DNA from: Phytophthora quininea
Lineage: Eukaryota > Oomycota > Peronosporomycetes > Peronosporales > Peronosporaceae
Assembly (NCBI GenBank): GCA_011947345.1
Contig: JAAVTG010000695.1
Span: forward strand, 62,001 to 126,000
Direction: 5' to 3'
Length of the DNA: 64,000 nt
Below the pieces are notes generated by a model. The model searched no databases and had not been told where the DNA came from. It worked only from the letters and a program-made list of their open reading frames with translations. Both the position numbers and the translations under genes were made by a program. Positions within the stretch are counted from its first letter, which is position 1. The number at the start of each line of letters is the position of its first letter. Below are positions 1-12,164 of the stretch, piece by piece.

Positions 1-360
1 TCAGGTGGTTGTGCTCGATGCTCGTCATCCGGTTGTAATGCGGCCAATCTCCTGGTGGCGCAGCTTCTCCTCCTCTGTCCACTCCTCACTGCAGCCCAAC
101 ACATAATAGATTTATTCGTTAGTACATGAAGAAACGATAGTAGGAAAAGCAACCACTCCTTACGCGTCCGGGTACTGGCCCTTGATGGCGCGCAGCATCT
201 GCTCGAAGTTGGCGTCGTCGCCGCCCTTCTTGTTCTTCTTCTTCTTGTCCTTCTTGGAGGCGAAGCTGCGGGATCCGATGGGGGCGATGGAGTCGGTCAA
301 AGCAATGGCCGCGGTCCGCTTGGCGGCGGCGGCAGTCGCGCAACGCAGCAGCATCGCCAT
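1..360 (-). CDS. Small mitochondrial-targeted protein, 5' portion (partial at window edge)
   Basis: Exon 1 runs from the ATG at 360 down to 164. An intron (donor GTAAGG, acceptor CTGCAG) occupies 163-89, and exon 2 runs from 88 off the left edge. The N-terminus is Ala/Arg-rich with hydroxylated residues (MAMLLRC, then SRSFASKK), typical of a mitochondrial presequence, followed by a Lys-rich stretch and FEQMLRAIKG. Exon 2 reads EEWTEEEKLRHQEIGR and then needs one extra base to continue as HYNRMTSIEHN. That pattern recalls small mitoribosomal subunits, but I cannot assign the family with confidence. A frame break of one base occurs at about 35-45. The upstream TTG start at 369 was rejected in favour of the first ATG. 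Confidence 0.6.
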
Positions 361-533
361 GTCTCTCAATTGCTACTGTAGCTCTTCACCACCACAAGTA
401 TCGGTGGTGTACCGTAAAATCTCAATTAAGTACGATTTTAAAGCACTGAAATTGAAGTGATGTGGACACAGGAGGACAGAATTTAAACAGCGGTATATTG
501 CAACAAAACTTAAATATCATCCAGTGGCACCTT

Positions 534-2400
534 TCAGTCCTGTGTTTCCTGCACTTGGTCGTTTAACTGGAGGCTAGGATAGAATTGAACATCGGAGAAG
601 TCGGACACGACCATGGGAAACTCTTGACCGAATTGAGGAGGAGGCAGTTCCATCCCAGGCGGCAATAGGAGGAGGACCTGGGTTGAAGTAATATCGAGAG
701 GGAGGATGCACTGGCGGCGGTAAGAAGCGTGGATCTGAAAAGACTGGGAACGTGTCGCCAACCCCAGGCGAAAAATACCGGACAACTTCCTTTGGTGCAG
801 TTCGCCAAAGCGTCGACGTACTCCACGGGAGGTTTCCGCCTGGTGGTGCCAACTCGCGCTGGTTTGTGAAGTCCCAGCCGAAAAGAGACGACGTGGAAGC
901 GTAGACTTGCTGCAGTTGCCACTCAAGCTCGGCGTCATCTTCGTATCTCCGTTGTTTCCTCCACCGTTGGTGGTCGCTATCGTAGTCTGGGTCATCGTCT
1001 TCGTCATCAGATACTTCACCGTTTGGCCCTTTACTCTCGAAAATATTTCCGTCATCAACCGCCACATCTTCGATCGGCATACGCACAATGTACTCGTCAA
1101 GCTTGCGCTTTCCTGCGTAAGGATTCCGCGCTTCCCCAACTTCCGGTGCCAATGGAGCGACCTGTGGCTGGAATACGGACGCGTTCGGATTCAAACCCAA
1201 AGACGAGATCGGCTTGCTCTCTATTTTCTCAGCTTGGTCATCATCAGAAGGCTCTGTGGTGGATTCACATGCAGAGTGCAGGGCGTTCTTGTCGTTGGTT
1301 TCGTCACCGACAACTACTTCAGAGTCATCTCTTTGCCGTGAATCTGGGACGTGATGAAGTGATAATTTTCGCTTCTTTTTCTTTTGGCTTTCTTCTTGTT
1401 GCGCGACGGTATTTTCCCTGCTGATACCCGTGGATTGTAGTCTTCCAGCGACACTTCCAGCAGCAGTTGCTCCATTCGCTCTGCTGCTTGCTTCTCCAAG
1501 TGACTTATGTAACTCTTCAGGATAAGCTGGGTACACAAACGCACATTAGGCTAATGAGTCCACGAGGCACCACGATAGCAACAAACTGTACCTGCTCCAC
1601 TAACATTGCGATGAGACGTTGGTAGTTCGCCCACGTGTTGATGGTCTCGCTTTCGGACACGAAAAGCTTGTTGAAACTGCTCTCCGTAAGAACGTGGACA
1701 GACGTTAAGAAACCCGACAAGACGTTTCCCACGAGCGAAAAAGTCGACCAGTGTCCTCAGCGAGCTCCGTTTTCACAGTTAAAATACCTTCATGTGTCAA
1801 CAACAAAAAGCGTTAAACCTCAGGTAATCACGGAATGCAACACACTATGCATACCAGTAGAAATATCCATGAACTCCATCGCCTCCAGCAGTTCGTACGT
1901 TTTCTCCGACGTTGTGTCGGTCCGGCTCGAGGTCTTGAGATGGCGCTGCATCAAACCCACGCAGAGCAGACTCCAGTTCAGCTTGTATAACTGCTTGACA
2001 AGTTCTGGGTCGTCCAGGAACAGAATTTGCTGCCGCTCGTTCGTACTGAGCTGTTCCCAGTACTGGCGGACGTTCTTCAGCACAGCAGCGCCGTCCTCCT
2101 GTCCACGCGTGGGCGTCGCCAAAGCCACCCAAACATTAGACGACGATCTGACCAGCGGAATGGAGCGCTTCCGCCCTAGGCGCTTCGCATTGTCAGTAGC
2201 AGCGTTGATTTTGGCGGAGCCGTCCAAGCGGATGGCCAGATACGCTTTCCAGACTGGAGCTGCATGGACGTCGCAAGTTATTTGGTAAGAGAAATTGAGC
2301 TTTGAGAGATGGCTGCAATGGCAATGGTCGGGTACAAACCTTCCGCGGTGGACGAGGTCTTCTTTACGGCGGAGACGTTGCCTCGAGACAGCGCTGTCAT
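534..2400 (-). CDS. Hypothetical multi-exon protein, acidic, oomycete-type
   Basis: I do not recognise this family. The first exon starts at the ATG at 2400 (MTALSRGNVSAVKK) and ends at a GTTTGT donor near 2339. The second exon (about 2275-1855) carries the segment APVWKAYLAIRLDG and a helical stretch around KLNWSLLCVGLM. Further exons cover about 1745-1565 and 1530-534. The C-terminal half is low-complexity and acidic (DDEDDDPDYDSDHQRW) and then Pro-rich. A one-base shift near 640 is needed to reach the stop at 534; otherwise the frame stops at 574. Length would be about 560 residues. There is no signal peptide and no membrane segment. A nuclear or scaffold role is only a guess from composition. 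Confidence 0.55.
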
Positions 2401-2593
2401 GCTTCGGCAATCAGAGCCAACGTTTCGTATCATGAAAAAGGCTTTGTGTACTTGTTTCCATTATGCTCATGGAAAACTAAAACGTTTATTTTTTTGATTA
2501 GTAAAAACATTAAACATATTTCTATCAACTGAATATATAATATTTTTGTCAAAGTATGTTTTTATTCATTCCAATTTGAAAAGAAATTTCGTA

Positions 2594-2865
2594 ATGGCCG
2601 ACATCCAGCACCGTCGCGTAGCGCAGAAGCTCAAGCAGGCGTGCGAGGAGACCGCTGCGCAGGCCATCGTTGCTACAACAGCAAGCGGTCAGGCAAGTCA
2701 CGTCCACCACAAAAACCGCAAATTCGGCAGTCGCAAAGAGGCCATGGCCGCCAGAGTGCGTTGCCTTCTTTCGCTGCTGTAACAATTTACTAACTTGTAT
2801 TTATTTTCCACTGACAGATCGCTGCTGCGAAGGCGAAGCGCGAAGCCAAGGAAGTAGAGAAGTGA
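2594..2865 (+). CDS. Small basic helical protein, 69 aa
   Basis: Two exons, 2594-2755 and 2820-2865, are split by a short intron with donor GTGCGT and acceptor ACTGACAG. The joined product begins MADIQHRRVAQKLKQ and ends IAAAKAKREAKEVEK. It is rich in Lys, Arg, Ala and Glu and predicted helical throughout, with no membrane segment. I do not recognise the family. Support comes from the clean start, canonical splice sites that preserve frame, and an A/T-rich flank with coding-like composition confined to the exons. The ATG at 2594 was chosen because upstream in-frame codons are A/T-rich and non-coding in character. Confidence 0.6.
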
Positions 2866-3037
2866 AAGCCCACTAAGCAGCTAATGCCAGGTGCACTGCT
2901 AGTTGATGTAGTAGACCAGTTCAAGTTGGACGTCCGTTTCCCAGTCCGTTACGCTGTTTGTTGTTGTGAATTGAGCAGTTAAACGACGGGTCCTGTTCCT
3001 AAAAGTGCAGTTTCATTATTAAACAGGGCCTCAGAGG

Positions 3038-6000
3038 ATGTGTGGAAAACAGGAGAGTTCTCGCCAGGTTTTGCGAGCTCTAGTGATCAAGAACTGGACC
3101 ATCAAGAGGCGACGACTGTTCTCAACGTGGAGTGAAGTGCTTAACCCGTTGCTTTGTATCCTGCTGTTTGTAGCACTGAAGAAATTTGAGCCGGATCTGG
3201 AGATCCCTGCTGGGTGGGCAACGAGTACCGCGAATGCGTCTGCTTCCAGTTACGGCTCTACTTGGAACCTCTATGATACGACGAATTACAGCTCTGTCCT
3301 GAATGAAGGACTAAGCAATGCTGGAGTCAAAGTTCCAGACGATTCGAAAAGTTCCAGTGGCAAATCATCCAACGCGACGCTGTCTATGAGTGCGCTGCTT
3401 GACGTTTTGAGTAGTAGCCTACAGATACCGAGGTTCTACTTCACAGAGACTACTATGCCTGGATTGATTCTGAGTTTATCCCTGCAAGCCATCATGGAAG
3501 GACATAAACTCAATGAATTGGATGAAAATGACCTAATGGAGTGCGCGCTAAAGTTTCTGCTGCTAGGCTACACTGGGGCGGAGCATACTACGTACCACGT
3601 GCCGAATACCTGCGATGGAAAAATTGTACCGTACAAGATTGCGATCACTCCGGACACGCCGTACACGCGCGATTATTTTGCCGCAACACTGGAAGCGTGG
3701 TATCCTCGTATTGGGCTGGCACCAGTCATTCAAGGTATTTCGCTGCTAACAGTTCCAAGTTTTGCTGATTCCTATATATTTTTCGACGACGAAACATCAA
3801 TGGAGACGCATATATCGAGCAAAGAGTACGGCACGGATATCCAGCATCCTAAGATTTATGGTGCGATTGCATTCCAGGAGTTTCCGCAGAAAATTTCAAC
3901 GTTTGGAGACGTGGGGGATATTCAATTGAGTATTCATTACGCTTCAACTCTACAGGAAGTTCATCTGCTGTCCCCACAACAAAAGACCCCGGCCCAATGC
4001 GGTTTCAAAGTTAACACCCGCTGATGACATCATGGCGTATACTACTCGTGGGTTTCTGACGCTTCAAACACTTGTGGCGCGTTTTCTCAATTGCATGCCG
4101 ACTTGGAACGCAAATGAACGTACGACGGATGGAGTGTGTCAAATCCAAGAGGCGGTGATGCCTACAGATGAAGAAAGCGACCGCCGTCTGCTTCGCCAAC
4201 TTGAGAACGATATGATTGTCGGATCGGCGTTCGAACTAATGAATGCTGTTAAAGGTCTGATCCCACAGCTTGCTGCGGTCAACTATCCGAATGTGTCTGT
4301 AGGCACCATTCCGCCACCAAGTTTGGAGACTCTGTTAACGCCGCTACGAATGGCACCTCAGCCATTTCATGGGGCAGGTGTATTTGGGAGCCCAACACAA
4401 GCATTCCGGTATGCGCCATTCTTCGACAAAGTAGCTCTGGTATTTCCCATCGGCTTTGTGTTGTCGTACCTGTACACAGTGTCCCGGATTATTGTATCGT
4501 TTCTCATGGAAAAAGAAACAAAGTCTCGAGAGCTTATGCGGATTCTTGGAGCCAGGGATAACGAGTTGTTTGCTGGCTGGGTACTTGCTTATCTCCCGAT
4601 CCTACTGGCTGGCTCATTGCTACAGAGTCTTAGTGCGCACGGAATGCTGTTCCCGAATGCAAATGTCAAGCTGTTATTTGTATTTTTCTTCACCTTCGCA
4701 ACAAGCAGTTTCAGCTACGGCTACATGATCAGCAACTTGTTCTCTCGAGCTCGAGCTGGGTCGCTAGCAGGTATGGGGCTTTTCTTCATGATGTACTTCG
4801 TTTCCTACAGCTTTAGTGACGATACGAGTGAGACCAATCGTACGATCGCATGTCTGTTGGCTCCAATTTCACTGTCACAGGGTATCAGTGTAATCGCAAA
4901 ACTGGAGTCCTATGGGATTGGAGTGAACCGCTACAATACTCACCAGTTAGTGGACAACTTCCGGTTCGCAAATGCTATCGCGATGCAGATTTTGGACACA
5001 TTTCTGTATTTTCTGATGGGAAAATACTTCGAAAGGGTGATCCCGCAGGAATTTGGCGTCGCTGAGAAATGGTACTTTTTCTAACGAGAGCGTATTGGCA
5101 TCCCCAAGCTTCACGAGTTGAAGCTTTAAATGACGAAGAACCAGGTGGATTATCAACGCAAAGTGACACTATTGAAGTTATCGGCCAAGATCTAAGGCAA
5201 CAAGAAAAGAATAATCGGGCGGTAATTATCACGGGCTTGCGAAAGGAGTTTTCGGTTCCAGAAGGGACAAAGGTTGCGGTGCATGGTTTGAATTTAAAAC
5301 TGTATGAAGGACAAATTACTTGTCTTTTGGGTCACAACGGAGCGGGAAAAACAACAGTAATGTCCATGCTAACGGGGATGACGCCCCCTCAAATGGGAAT
5401 GCGTGGGTACGTGGACATTCTGTTCTTTCGGATATGCGTCTCATTCGTCAGTCACTTGGATATTGCCCCCAGCACAGCGTACTGTACCCAACTCTGACAG
5501 TAAAGGAACATTTATTATTTTACGGGCGTATCAAGGGGATAACTGATGCTAGCGCGCTCCAAAGTGAAATAATGAAAAGATTAACGAAGTGGGTTTGGCG
5601 GATAAAGCGAATGTTCGTGCGCATGCGCTGTCAGGTGGGATGCAGAGGAAACTTTCACTCGCTGTCGCTTTCCTGGGTAAAAGTACGGTCGTTTTTCTTG
5701 ATGAGCCAACAGCAGGCATGGATCCGTACAGTCGACGCAGTACGTGGGAGCTAATCCAGAAAAATCGTGCCGGGCGTGTGGTCATCTTGACGACGCATTT
5801 CATGGACGAAGCTGACATTTTGGGCGACCGAATTGCTATCATGGCCGAAGGAAAGTTGGAGTGTGTGGGCTCGTCGTTGTTTCTGAAGAATCGCTTTGGT
5901 GTGGGCTATCGTTTAAGCTTCTCAAGACAAGGCGGCTCACAATTAAAAGAGATTACATCATTGGTTCAGAAGTACGTACCCGCTGCTCTCATTGCGTCTG

Positions 6001-9000
6001 ATGTTGGGACCGAACTCGCCCTCCAGCTTCCATTCGAAGCCGCAAGCAACTTCCCAATGCTTTTCAAAGAGCTTGAAACGCGGCAACATGGTCTTGGAAT
6101 TATTTCGTTTGCTATATCAGTGACAACACTCGAAGAGATCTTTCTTAAGGTTGCCGAGAGTGGTGCTGGAGGCGAGCAGGGCAACGAAGAATGGACTGGT
6201 GCAAAAGATACTAAAGGCTTTGCTGCGCCTACCGCGACATTTCCAGAGACTGTCATCAACGTCATCCCATCTAATCGTAATCGATTCTGGTTAACATTAT
6301 TGGAAAGAGGTAAAGTATTTTTCAACCAAATGGATGCTTTGCTTCGCAAGAGAGTGCTGTGTGGGAAGCGCGATTTCAACATGCTATTTTTCAGTACCAT
6401 TCTACCAATTATGGCAATCTTCATTGGGTTGTCTGCCTTGAAAGAGCACCCTACTTCACAATGATCCAAAGCTTGAACTCTCTCTAACTACGCAGTATTC
6501 CCTCGCTGAACACACTCCAGTCCCGTTTGGTTGTACTAGAGATTTCAATGGTGGAAACGGCAAGGGGAATGGTGCTCTGAACTAACTCAGCAAAAGTATC
6601 TCTTCGATGGTGTCGCGTATGATGTCGGCATTGATTCTATCGTGTACGATGGTTCGGCTACTCCAGCACTGTTTGGAGTGACGTATAATTCGCCGTCCAT
6701 TGCGCCGAATGATACTACGGGCTACAATCTTCGCCTTGGAGAGCTGGTGTTTGATAAAGGTTATGGTTATGCCAGTGGCGACAGTTTGACTGCTCCACCG
6801 ACGCATATTCCTACAGAAGGACAATTTGGCGGCTATCTTTTGTACGCGTCTGAAACAATGCGTACATTAAGTTACAATGTTCTTGCAAACGGCTCGTCCG
6901 CGCATTCTGCACCGACCTACAAGCACATGATCGATAATGCAATCCATCGCTTTTTGCTGTCCAAGGCTTCGATCACCAGTAACTCGGCGTCCAACGTGAC
7001 GATTCGAATGTCGTCACATCCGTTACCGTTGTCTTTCACGGCGCGCTCGATCTTCAGCTCATATTTGAGCTTCCCTGCCGTGATCTGCATCGTGATCGCG
7101 TTCACATTTATTCCAGCCTCCATGATGCCATATCTTGTCAAGGAAAAGCAGCTCGAACAGAACGCCAAGTACCAGCAACTACTCTCAGGCATGTGATTCT
7201 CGGCGTATTGGCTGGCCAACTTTGTTTTCGATGTCACGTTATACCTCGTGCCGATGGCGGCAGCTATACTGCTTTTACGATCTTACGGTGTTACATCGTC
7301 ACTAAGTGGAGCTGAAGCGTGTGATTCGTGCACACAAGATGTATCTACAGCCACCGTAACGCTTTTTGTCCTGTTTGGAGCTGCCGTTGCCCCTGGACTT
7401 ATTTGCTATCTCATGTTATGAAGCAGCCTGGCGAATGCTTGCTCTATACGGTGATGATCAATTTTTCTGTGGGACTTTTGTTGTTGCTACTGAGCTTCAC
7501 AATGAATACTTTGGATTCAACTCAAGCGGCGAACGCGGTATTGGTTTACGTTTGGAGGATTTCTCCGTTGTTCGCCTTTGGCGATGGGCTCTTCAATGTG
7601 CTAATGGCTGATCTACTGGCTCTGTTCGGTCTTACATCCAAACCTCGTAGTGCATTCGACGCTGACATTGCAGGTACCGATATTTTATATCTTTTGATCG
7701 AGTGCCCAGTGTTCATCCTGCTCGCTGTTGGGATCGACATTCTTCGGGCAGGTACGCTACGTTGGCGAATTGCCCGACTTTTCTCCAAACTGAACTTGGT
7801 ACAAAGCATTCACAAGCGAGTACCCGGCAGCAGCACCAAACGCCACGCTCAAGCTGTCGCTGCGAGTAAAGTTGTTGATAGCGTAGATATCGACGAGGAT
7901 GTCGCAACAGAAGCTCAACGTGTGCACGAAAGTAATAAATCACTGGACAGCAACTCTGAAGTCGTGCAAGTCCTCGACCTTGAGAAACTATATCCGAATG
8001 GGAAGCACGCTGTAAAGAAGCTGTCATTTGGACTGCACCCAGGAGAGTGCTTTGGGTTCTTAGGGGTGAACGGTGCTGGCAAGACAACTACCATGAAAAT
8101 CCTTACCGGGGACTTATTGCCATCGTCTGGAACTGCAACAATCAACGGGTTTGACATCCGTACGGAGCGAAGCCGTGCGCGTGAATCGATCGGCTATTGT
8201 CCCCAATTTGACGCTCTGATTGATCTGCTTACTGTTCGGGAACATTTGGAGCTATTCGGTAGAATAAAGGGCTTTCGTACGCCTGAAAAGCTCAATCCTG
8301 AGGTTGATCGATTGCTGAACAAACTGCACATTCAACGGTTTGCCAATAAGCTGGCGGGCAGTTTAAGTGGCGGGAACAAGCGCAAATTGTCGCTTGCCAT
8401 TGCTCTGCTAGGCGACCCGACGGTTCTGGTCCTTGATGAGCCGTCTACAGGTGTCGATCCGTTCTCAAGGCGGCAACTTTGGGATGTGATCCTGGATGTG
8501 TCAGTAAAGTCGAAGCGATCCACAGTCATGTTGACTACGCATTCGATGGAAGAGTGTGAAGCTCTCTGCAGTAAGGCTGGGATAATGGTAGACGGTGGGC
8601 TCCGTTGTTTTGGCAGCATCCCGCATTTGAAAGAGCGCTTTGGCGACGGCTTCATGCTCGAGTGCAAGTTGGAGCCACCACAATCTGGCCAAGTGCATGA
8701 CTTGGCTGGCCAGGTTTGTGGTCATCTCAAGATTTCGGATCAGGAAGTGGACAAATTCGCTTTCGCACAATTCGAAAGTGTTTGTTCAGCACTGGGGAAT
8801 TCTAAACGAGCATCCAGCGATTCTTTGTCCAATTTGATGAACCAACAGAACCGAGGCGACGGCTCCATCGACGTCATGTCATTTTGCGCCTGGTGGCTAA
8901 TGGAAGACGGAATGGAGCGTTTGAATGACTTTCTTCGAACTCACTTCCGCGGTGTGACGCTACTGGAGCGACAAAATGACTTTTGTCGCTACAAAGTGTC

Positions 9001-9205
9001 TGGCATTGTGTCGACATCGACCGAGTCACCAAGTTCGCACGACCACGTTGCAACTGCGTTGTCGACCATGTTCGAGCTCGTCGAAGGTGCCAAAGCCTCG
9101 CTCGGCATCAAGGAGTACAGTCTGTGCCAGACGAGTCTCGAGCAGATCTTCAACTCGTTTGCTCGCCAACAAGGCGACACTAGTGGACATTCACGTCCAT
9201 TTTGA
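3038..9205 (+). CDS. ABC transporter, subfamily A (full transporter)
   Basis: The protein is about 2,050 residues in the ABCA order TMD1-NBD1-TMD2-NBD2. The start [10 protein letters not shown] is followed by a first membrane helix ([13 protein letters not shown]), a large extracellular loop, and a membrane block at about 4430-5070. NBD1 has Walker [10 protein letters not shown] (about 5330), signature [10 protein letters not shown] (about 5630) and Walker [12 protein letters not shown] second membrane block spans about 6340-7760. NBD2 has Walker [10 protein letters not shown] (about 8068), signature [10 protein letters not shown] and Walker [15 protein letters not shown] proteins move lipids across membranes. 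No intron is needed. The frame breaks at about 4015, 5076, 5384, 5595, 6465, 6580, 7195 and 7390. Several are repaired by one base in a homopolymer, but an in-frame TGA at 7194-7196 is not, so a pseudogene is not fully excluded. Confidence 0.88.
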
Positions 9206-9662
9206 ATGACGCCCCCTCCAGTGCATTTCGCCAACCAACCAATGCAATGCTGCAGCACCACCATTTCGACATGACGCTACGTGCTAACGCTCAAACAGTA
9301 AAAGCGTTGCTATGTTTTGCTACGTCAGACCTTCTCTAACAAGTCTTGCATTGCATCGAACACTTCACAATGACAATAATGCCCTGCATCAACTCCATGG
9401 CAACAATGCCCGCCTCATATGCATTATAGTTCGTGCTCCATTGTAACTGCGCCTGCTCCGCCTTCAGCACGGAGCAACTTCCTTGTCACGACCAGACGAC
9501 TCGCCAGCTTTTCAAACAGCAAGCTTTCCCGCAACCAGCTGTCTCTACTGGAGACTCTCTAGGGCAAAAAATCAGGGAACTGTCCTCTCACCCCCAGCTC
9601 ACTCACCGACCTGCCCTCTACGGACTCCAGCAAGCGGTACAACCACCTCCAAGCTCAAGACC
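9206..9662 (+). other. Intergenic region and 5' leader of the glucanase gene
   Basis: No convincing gene is seen. The stretch is C-rich in its second half, as expected for the leader upstream of the GH17 start at 9663. An in-frame upstream extension to 9483 lacks a signal peptide and is not preferred. Confidence 0.4.
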
Positions 9663-10868
9663 ATGAAGACTGTGGCGTCGATCTCCGCGGCGCTGGCGCT
9701 GCTGGCGACGTCGTCCTCGGCGCTGGACCAGAAGCTCTACGGACTCAACTACGACCTGCGCCAGGGCCCCGACTGGGACGCCAACAAGTGCAAGTCCTCG
9801 GACACCATCGCATCGGACCTCAAGACGCTCAGCGCCATCACCTCCAACGTGCGCACCTACAGCCTCTCGGACTGCGACGTGTCGGGCGTGCTGACGGCCG
9901 CCAAGGACCTGTCCCTCACAGTGTGGCTCGGCGTGTGGGTCTCGGAGGACTCGTCGGTCTACGATGCCGAGGTGGCGGCCTTCAAGAAGCTCATCCAGGC
10001 CGGTCTGATCGACAGCAACGTGGTCGGCATCAACGTCGGCAGCGAGGCTGTCTACCGCGGCGACATCACCGCCGAGCAGGCCATCCAGTACGTGACCGAC
10101 TTCAAGAAGGTCATGTCGGACAACAAGATCAGCGTGCCGCTCAGCATCACCGACATCATTGACACGTTCGTGTCGTACCCAGATATGCTCAAGGCCGGCG
10201 ACATCGTCACCATCAACCAGTTCCCCTTCTGGGAGAAGGTTGATGCCGGCAAGGCCGCTGCGCAGTTTAACAAGCGCATCCAGCCGCTGCTCAAGCTGGC
10301 CGGAGACATGGAAGTGATCATCAGCGAGACTGGCTGGCCTACGGGTGGCACGGCCGTCAACGGCTCCGTCGCGTCAGAGGAGAACGCAGCCATCTACCTG
10401 AACGACTTTTACGAGCTGGCCACCGAGAAGAAGTGGAAGTACTACTACTTCGCTGGCTTCGACACCCCGTACAAGGAGGAGCAAGCCGACGATGCCACCA
10501 CCGTCGAGTCGCACTTCGGTATCTTCGATAAGAGCGGAGCTATGAAGTCCTCGTACGAGAACCTCAAGTTCTCCGCGTCGTCTACGCAGTCGTCGACGTC
10601 TGGTAGCTCTACCACCACGACCTCGTCGGGATCGACGTCTACCTCGGTCGGCGCGGGCACTGTGTCCCCTGGATCGGGCACCACCGGCACGACCAGTGGA
10701 ACGACCGGAACGACCGGAACCAGCACTAGCACCACTACATCGTCGTCCAACGCCGACACGGCTTCCTCGTCCAACATTTCCAACAAGGACAGTGGCTCAA
10801 CTCAGCTCGTGGCGGCCAGTCTCGCGGCCTGCCTGGGCGTCGTGTCCACCATGCTCTGGAGCCTGTAA
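9663..10868 (+). CDS. Secreted GPI-anchored GH17 beta-1,3-glucanase-like protein
   Basis: This single-exon gene encodes 401 residues. A clean signal peptide (MKTVASISAALALLATSSSA) precedes a GH17 domain starting LYGLNYDLRQG. The expected general acid lies in VGINVGSEAVYR (Glu about 128) and the nucleophile in VIISETGWPTGG (Glu about 222). A C-terminal Ser/Thr/Gly-rich linker (about residues 305-375) is followed by a hydrophobic tail, the layout of a GPI-anchored cell-wall protein. GH17 enzymes cleave or remodel beta-1,3-glucan, the main oomycete wall polymer, so a wall-remodelling role is inferred. The start at 9663 is chosen because the signal peptide begins there. The frame is intact throughout, unlike many neighbours. 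Confidence 0.93.
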   Translation: MKTVASISAALALLATSSSALDQKLYGLNYDLRQGPDWDANKCKSSDTIASDLKTLSAITSNVRTYSLSDCDVSGVLTAAKDLSLTVWLGVWVSEDSSVYDAEVAAFKKLIQAGLIDSNVVGINVGSEAVYRGDITAEQAIQYVTDFKKVMSDNKISVPLSITDIIDTFVSYPDMLKAGDIVTINQFPFWEKVDAGKAAAQFNKRIQPLLKLAGDMEVIISETGWPTGGTAVNGSVASEENAAIYLNDFYELATEKKWKYYYFAGFDTPYKEEQADDATTVESHFGIFDKSGAMKSSYENLKFSASSTQSSTSGSSTTTTSSGSTSTSVGAGTVSPGSGTTGTTSGTTGTTGTSTSTTTSSSNADTASSSNISNKDSGSTQLVAASLAACLGVVSTMLWSL

Positions 10869-11004
10869 GCTTCAAGATAGTAGCGTTGTCTGCATACTCT
10901 TTGCATAGCAAAAAGTTTCGAGGCATACACGTGCAAATACAGTCGTTCAGAACCTGTTGTTACCTTTATAGGGATTAGTATATGGCGGTGTTGGTGCGTC
11001 ATGA

Positions 11005-11955
11005 TTAAGCCACTCGAGGACGTTTCTTCAGCATAGCGTTCTTGGGCTGGATGTGGCTGCGGATACCGCACGTGGAGCAAATGGGTCGGAACTCGCAGAA
11101 TAGCGACAGACACACGGGACACACGTACGCCGTCGAGATCACTTCACGGTGGCAGAAGCACATGGCTCTGAAGTCCACTGAGTCCTGAGACGGAAGCTTC
11201 AACATCTTGCGCATGGATGGGTCCGGCAAGTAGATGGAGATGAGGTACTGCAGCAATCCGCTGTGGTCATTGGGCTTGTAGTAAATGCCTCCCGTCAGAT
11301 ATGCCGCCTGCTGCATGAACGACGAGTGCTCTGCTCCGAGGATGCAGGCGTCCACCGCCACGTTCTTCTTCTGTGCCGAGAAGATCCCGTTCATGATGGC
11401 GATGTAGTGCTCCGACACGTCCGGCGACTTCTGAATGACCAGGATCCTCGGCTTTAAGTCTGGCTCCTCGTTGATCGCGCGGTTAATAACTGCATAGCAG
11501 CAGTAACACATTAGCATCACATTATCTCCCTCCATTATGAAGTACAACCACTTACAGCATAAGGACCGAGACAGCGCCGCTGCAATAGCTGTCCGGTTGG
11601 GCTTGGTCGGGTCTAACGGGGTGTCACTCAGCTCCTTAAGACGCTGGATCACGCCGGCATTGACCTTGGCTGCCTGTTCTGCACTCCCTGACGTGTCATC
11701 CTGCTCTGGGTCCGGGTATAACATGGCGCTGCGGCCTGCATGGGACGCGAGGATCACGATGCGGTTGCTTCGGTGCAGTAGTAGGTACGAATTGACGAAC
11801 ACGAGCGTGCTGGAGATGAGCTGCTGCAGGGCGGCGCGGTCGGCTGGACCTCCGCCCTGTGCAAACCAGTGGGCAGGGTTGGTGTCGATCACCAGCACCA
11901 GCAGCCCCTCGGACGCCTCGGAGACCGCGCTGCCGTTCGCCTGCGTCGTGCTCAT
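11005..11955 (-). CDS. TFIIH core subunit p34 (Tfb4/GTF2H3)
   Basis: A von Willebrand-like N-terminal domain (LLVLVIDTNPAHW, IVILASHAG) is followed by a C-terminal C4 zinc module (CFCHRE, YVCPVCLSLFC, CSTCG), matching the TFIIH p34 layout. TFIIH opens promoters for RNA polymerase II and unwinds DNA in nucleotide-excision repair. The whole region reads as one frame, but an intron of exactly 66 nt at 11490-11555 (donor GTAAGT, acceptor TATGCAG) is very likely. Removing it restores the conserved SLCFINRAINEE segment and deletes a Cys/Met-rich insert. Length is about 294 residues. It lies head-to-head with tryptophan synthase (209 bp apart). Cyclin H at 51690, a TFIIH-linked kinase subunit, is also in this window. 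Confidence 0.93.
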   Translation of the reverse strand: MSTTQANGSAVSEASEGLLVLVIDTNPAHWFAQGGGPADRAALQQLISSTLVFVNSYLLLHRSNRIVILASHAGRSAMLYPDPEQDDTSGSAEQAAKVNAGVIQRLKELSDTPLDPTKPNRTAIAAALSRSLCCKWLYFIMEGDNVMLMCYCCYAVINRAINEEPDLKPRILVIQKSPDVSEHYIAIMNGIFSAQKKNVAVDACILGAEHSSFMQQAAYLTGGIYYKPNDHSGLLQYLISIYLPDPSMRKMLKLPSQDSVDFRAMCFCHREVISTAYVCPVCLSLFCEFRPICSTCGIRSHIQPKNAMLKKRPRVA

Positions 11956-12164
11956 GATCCGTTTGTATCAAAAACTGAAAGAAGAGCGTCAATTGCTGTA
12001 ACCACATAAATTGCTGTTTTGAAACAGAGAGACGATTGGCTGATATTGGCAATGTGCGCATCAACTTGATTTTGCTCACGCTTGCAAAATATTACTCGTC
12101 GAAAATACTGGATAGTTCCAAACACGCCATTCTCAGATTTGCCACGACAGCAGCAACAGCAACC

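Noticed and set aside
3038..9205. Calling the ABCA gene five separate transporter genes
   Set aside because: Adjacent frames join into one continuous family-order protein with one-base corrections, mostly in homopolymers.
10445..10786. Val/Asp-rich minus-strand frame within the glucanase
   Set aside because: It is the antisense of the Ser/Thr-rich linker repeats.
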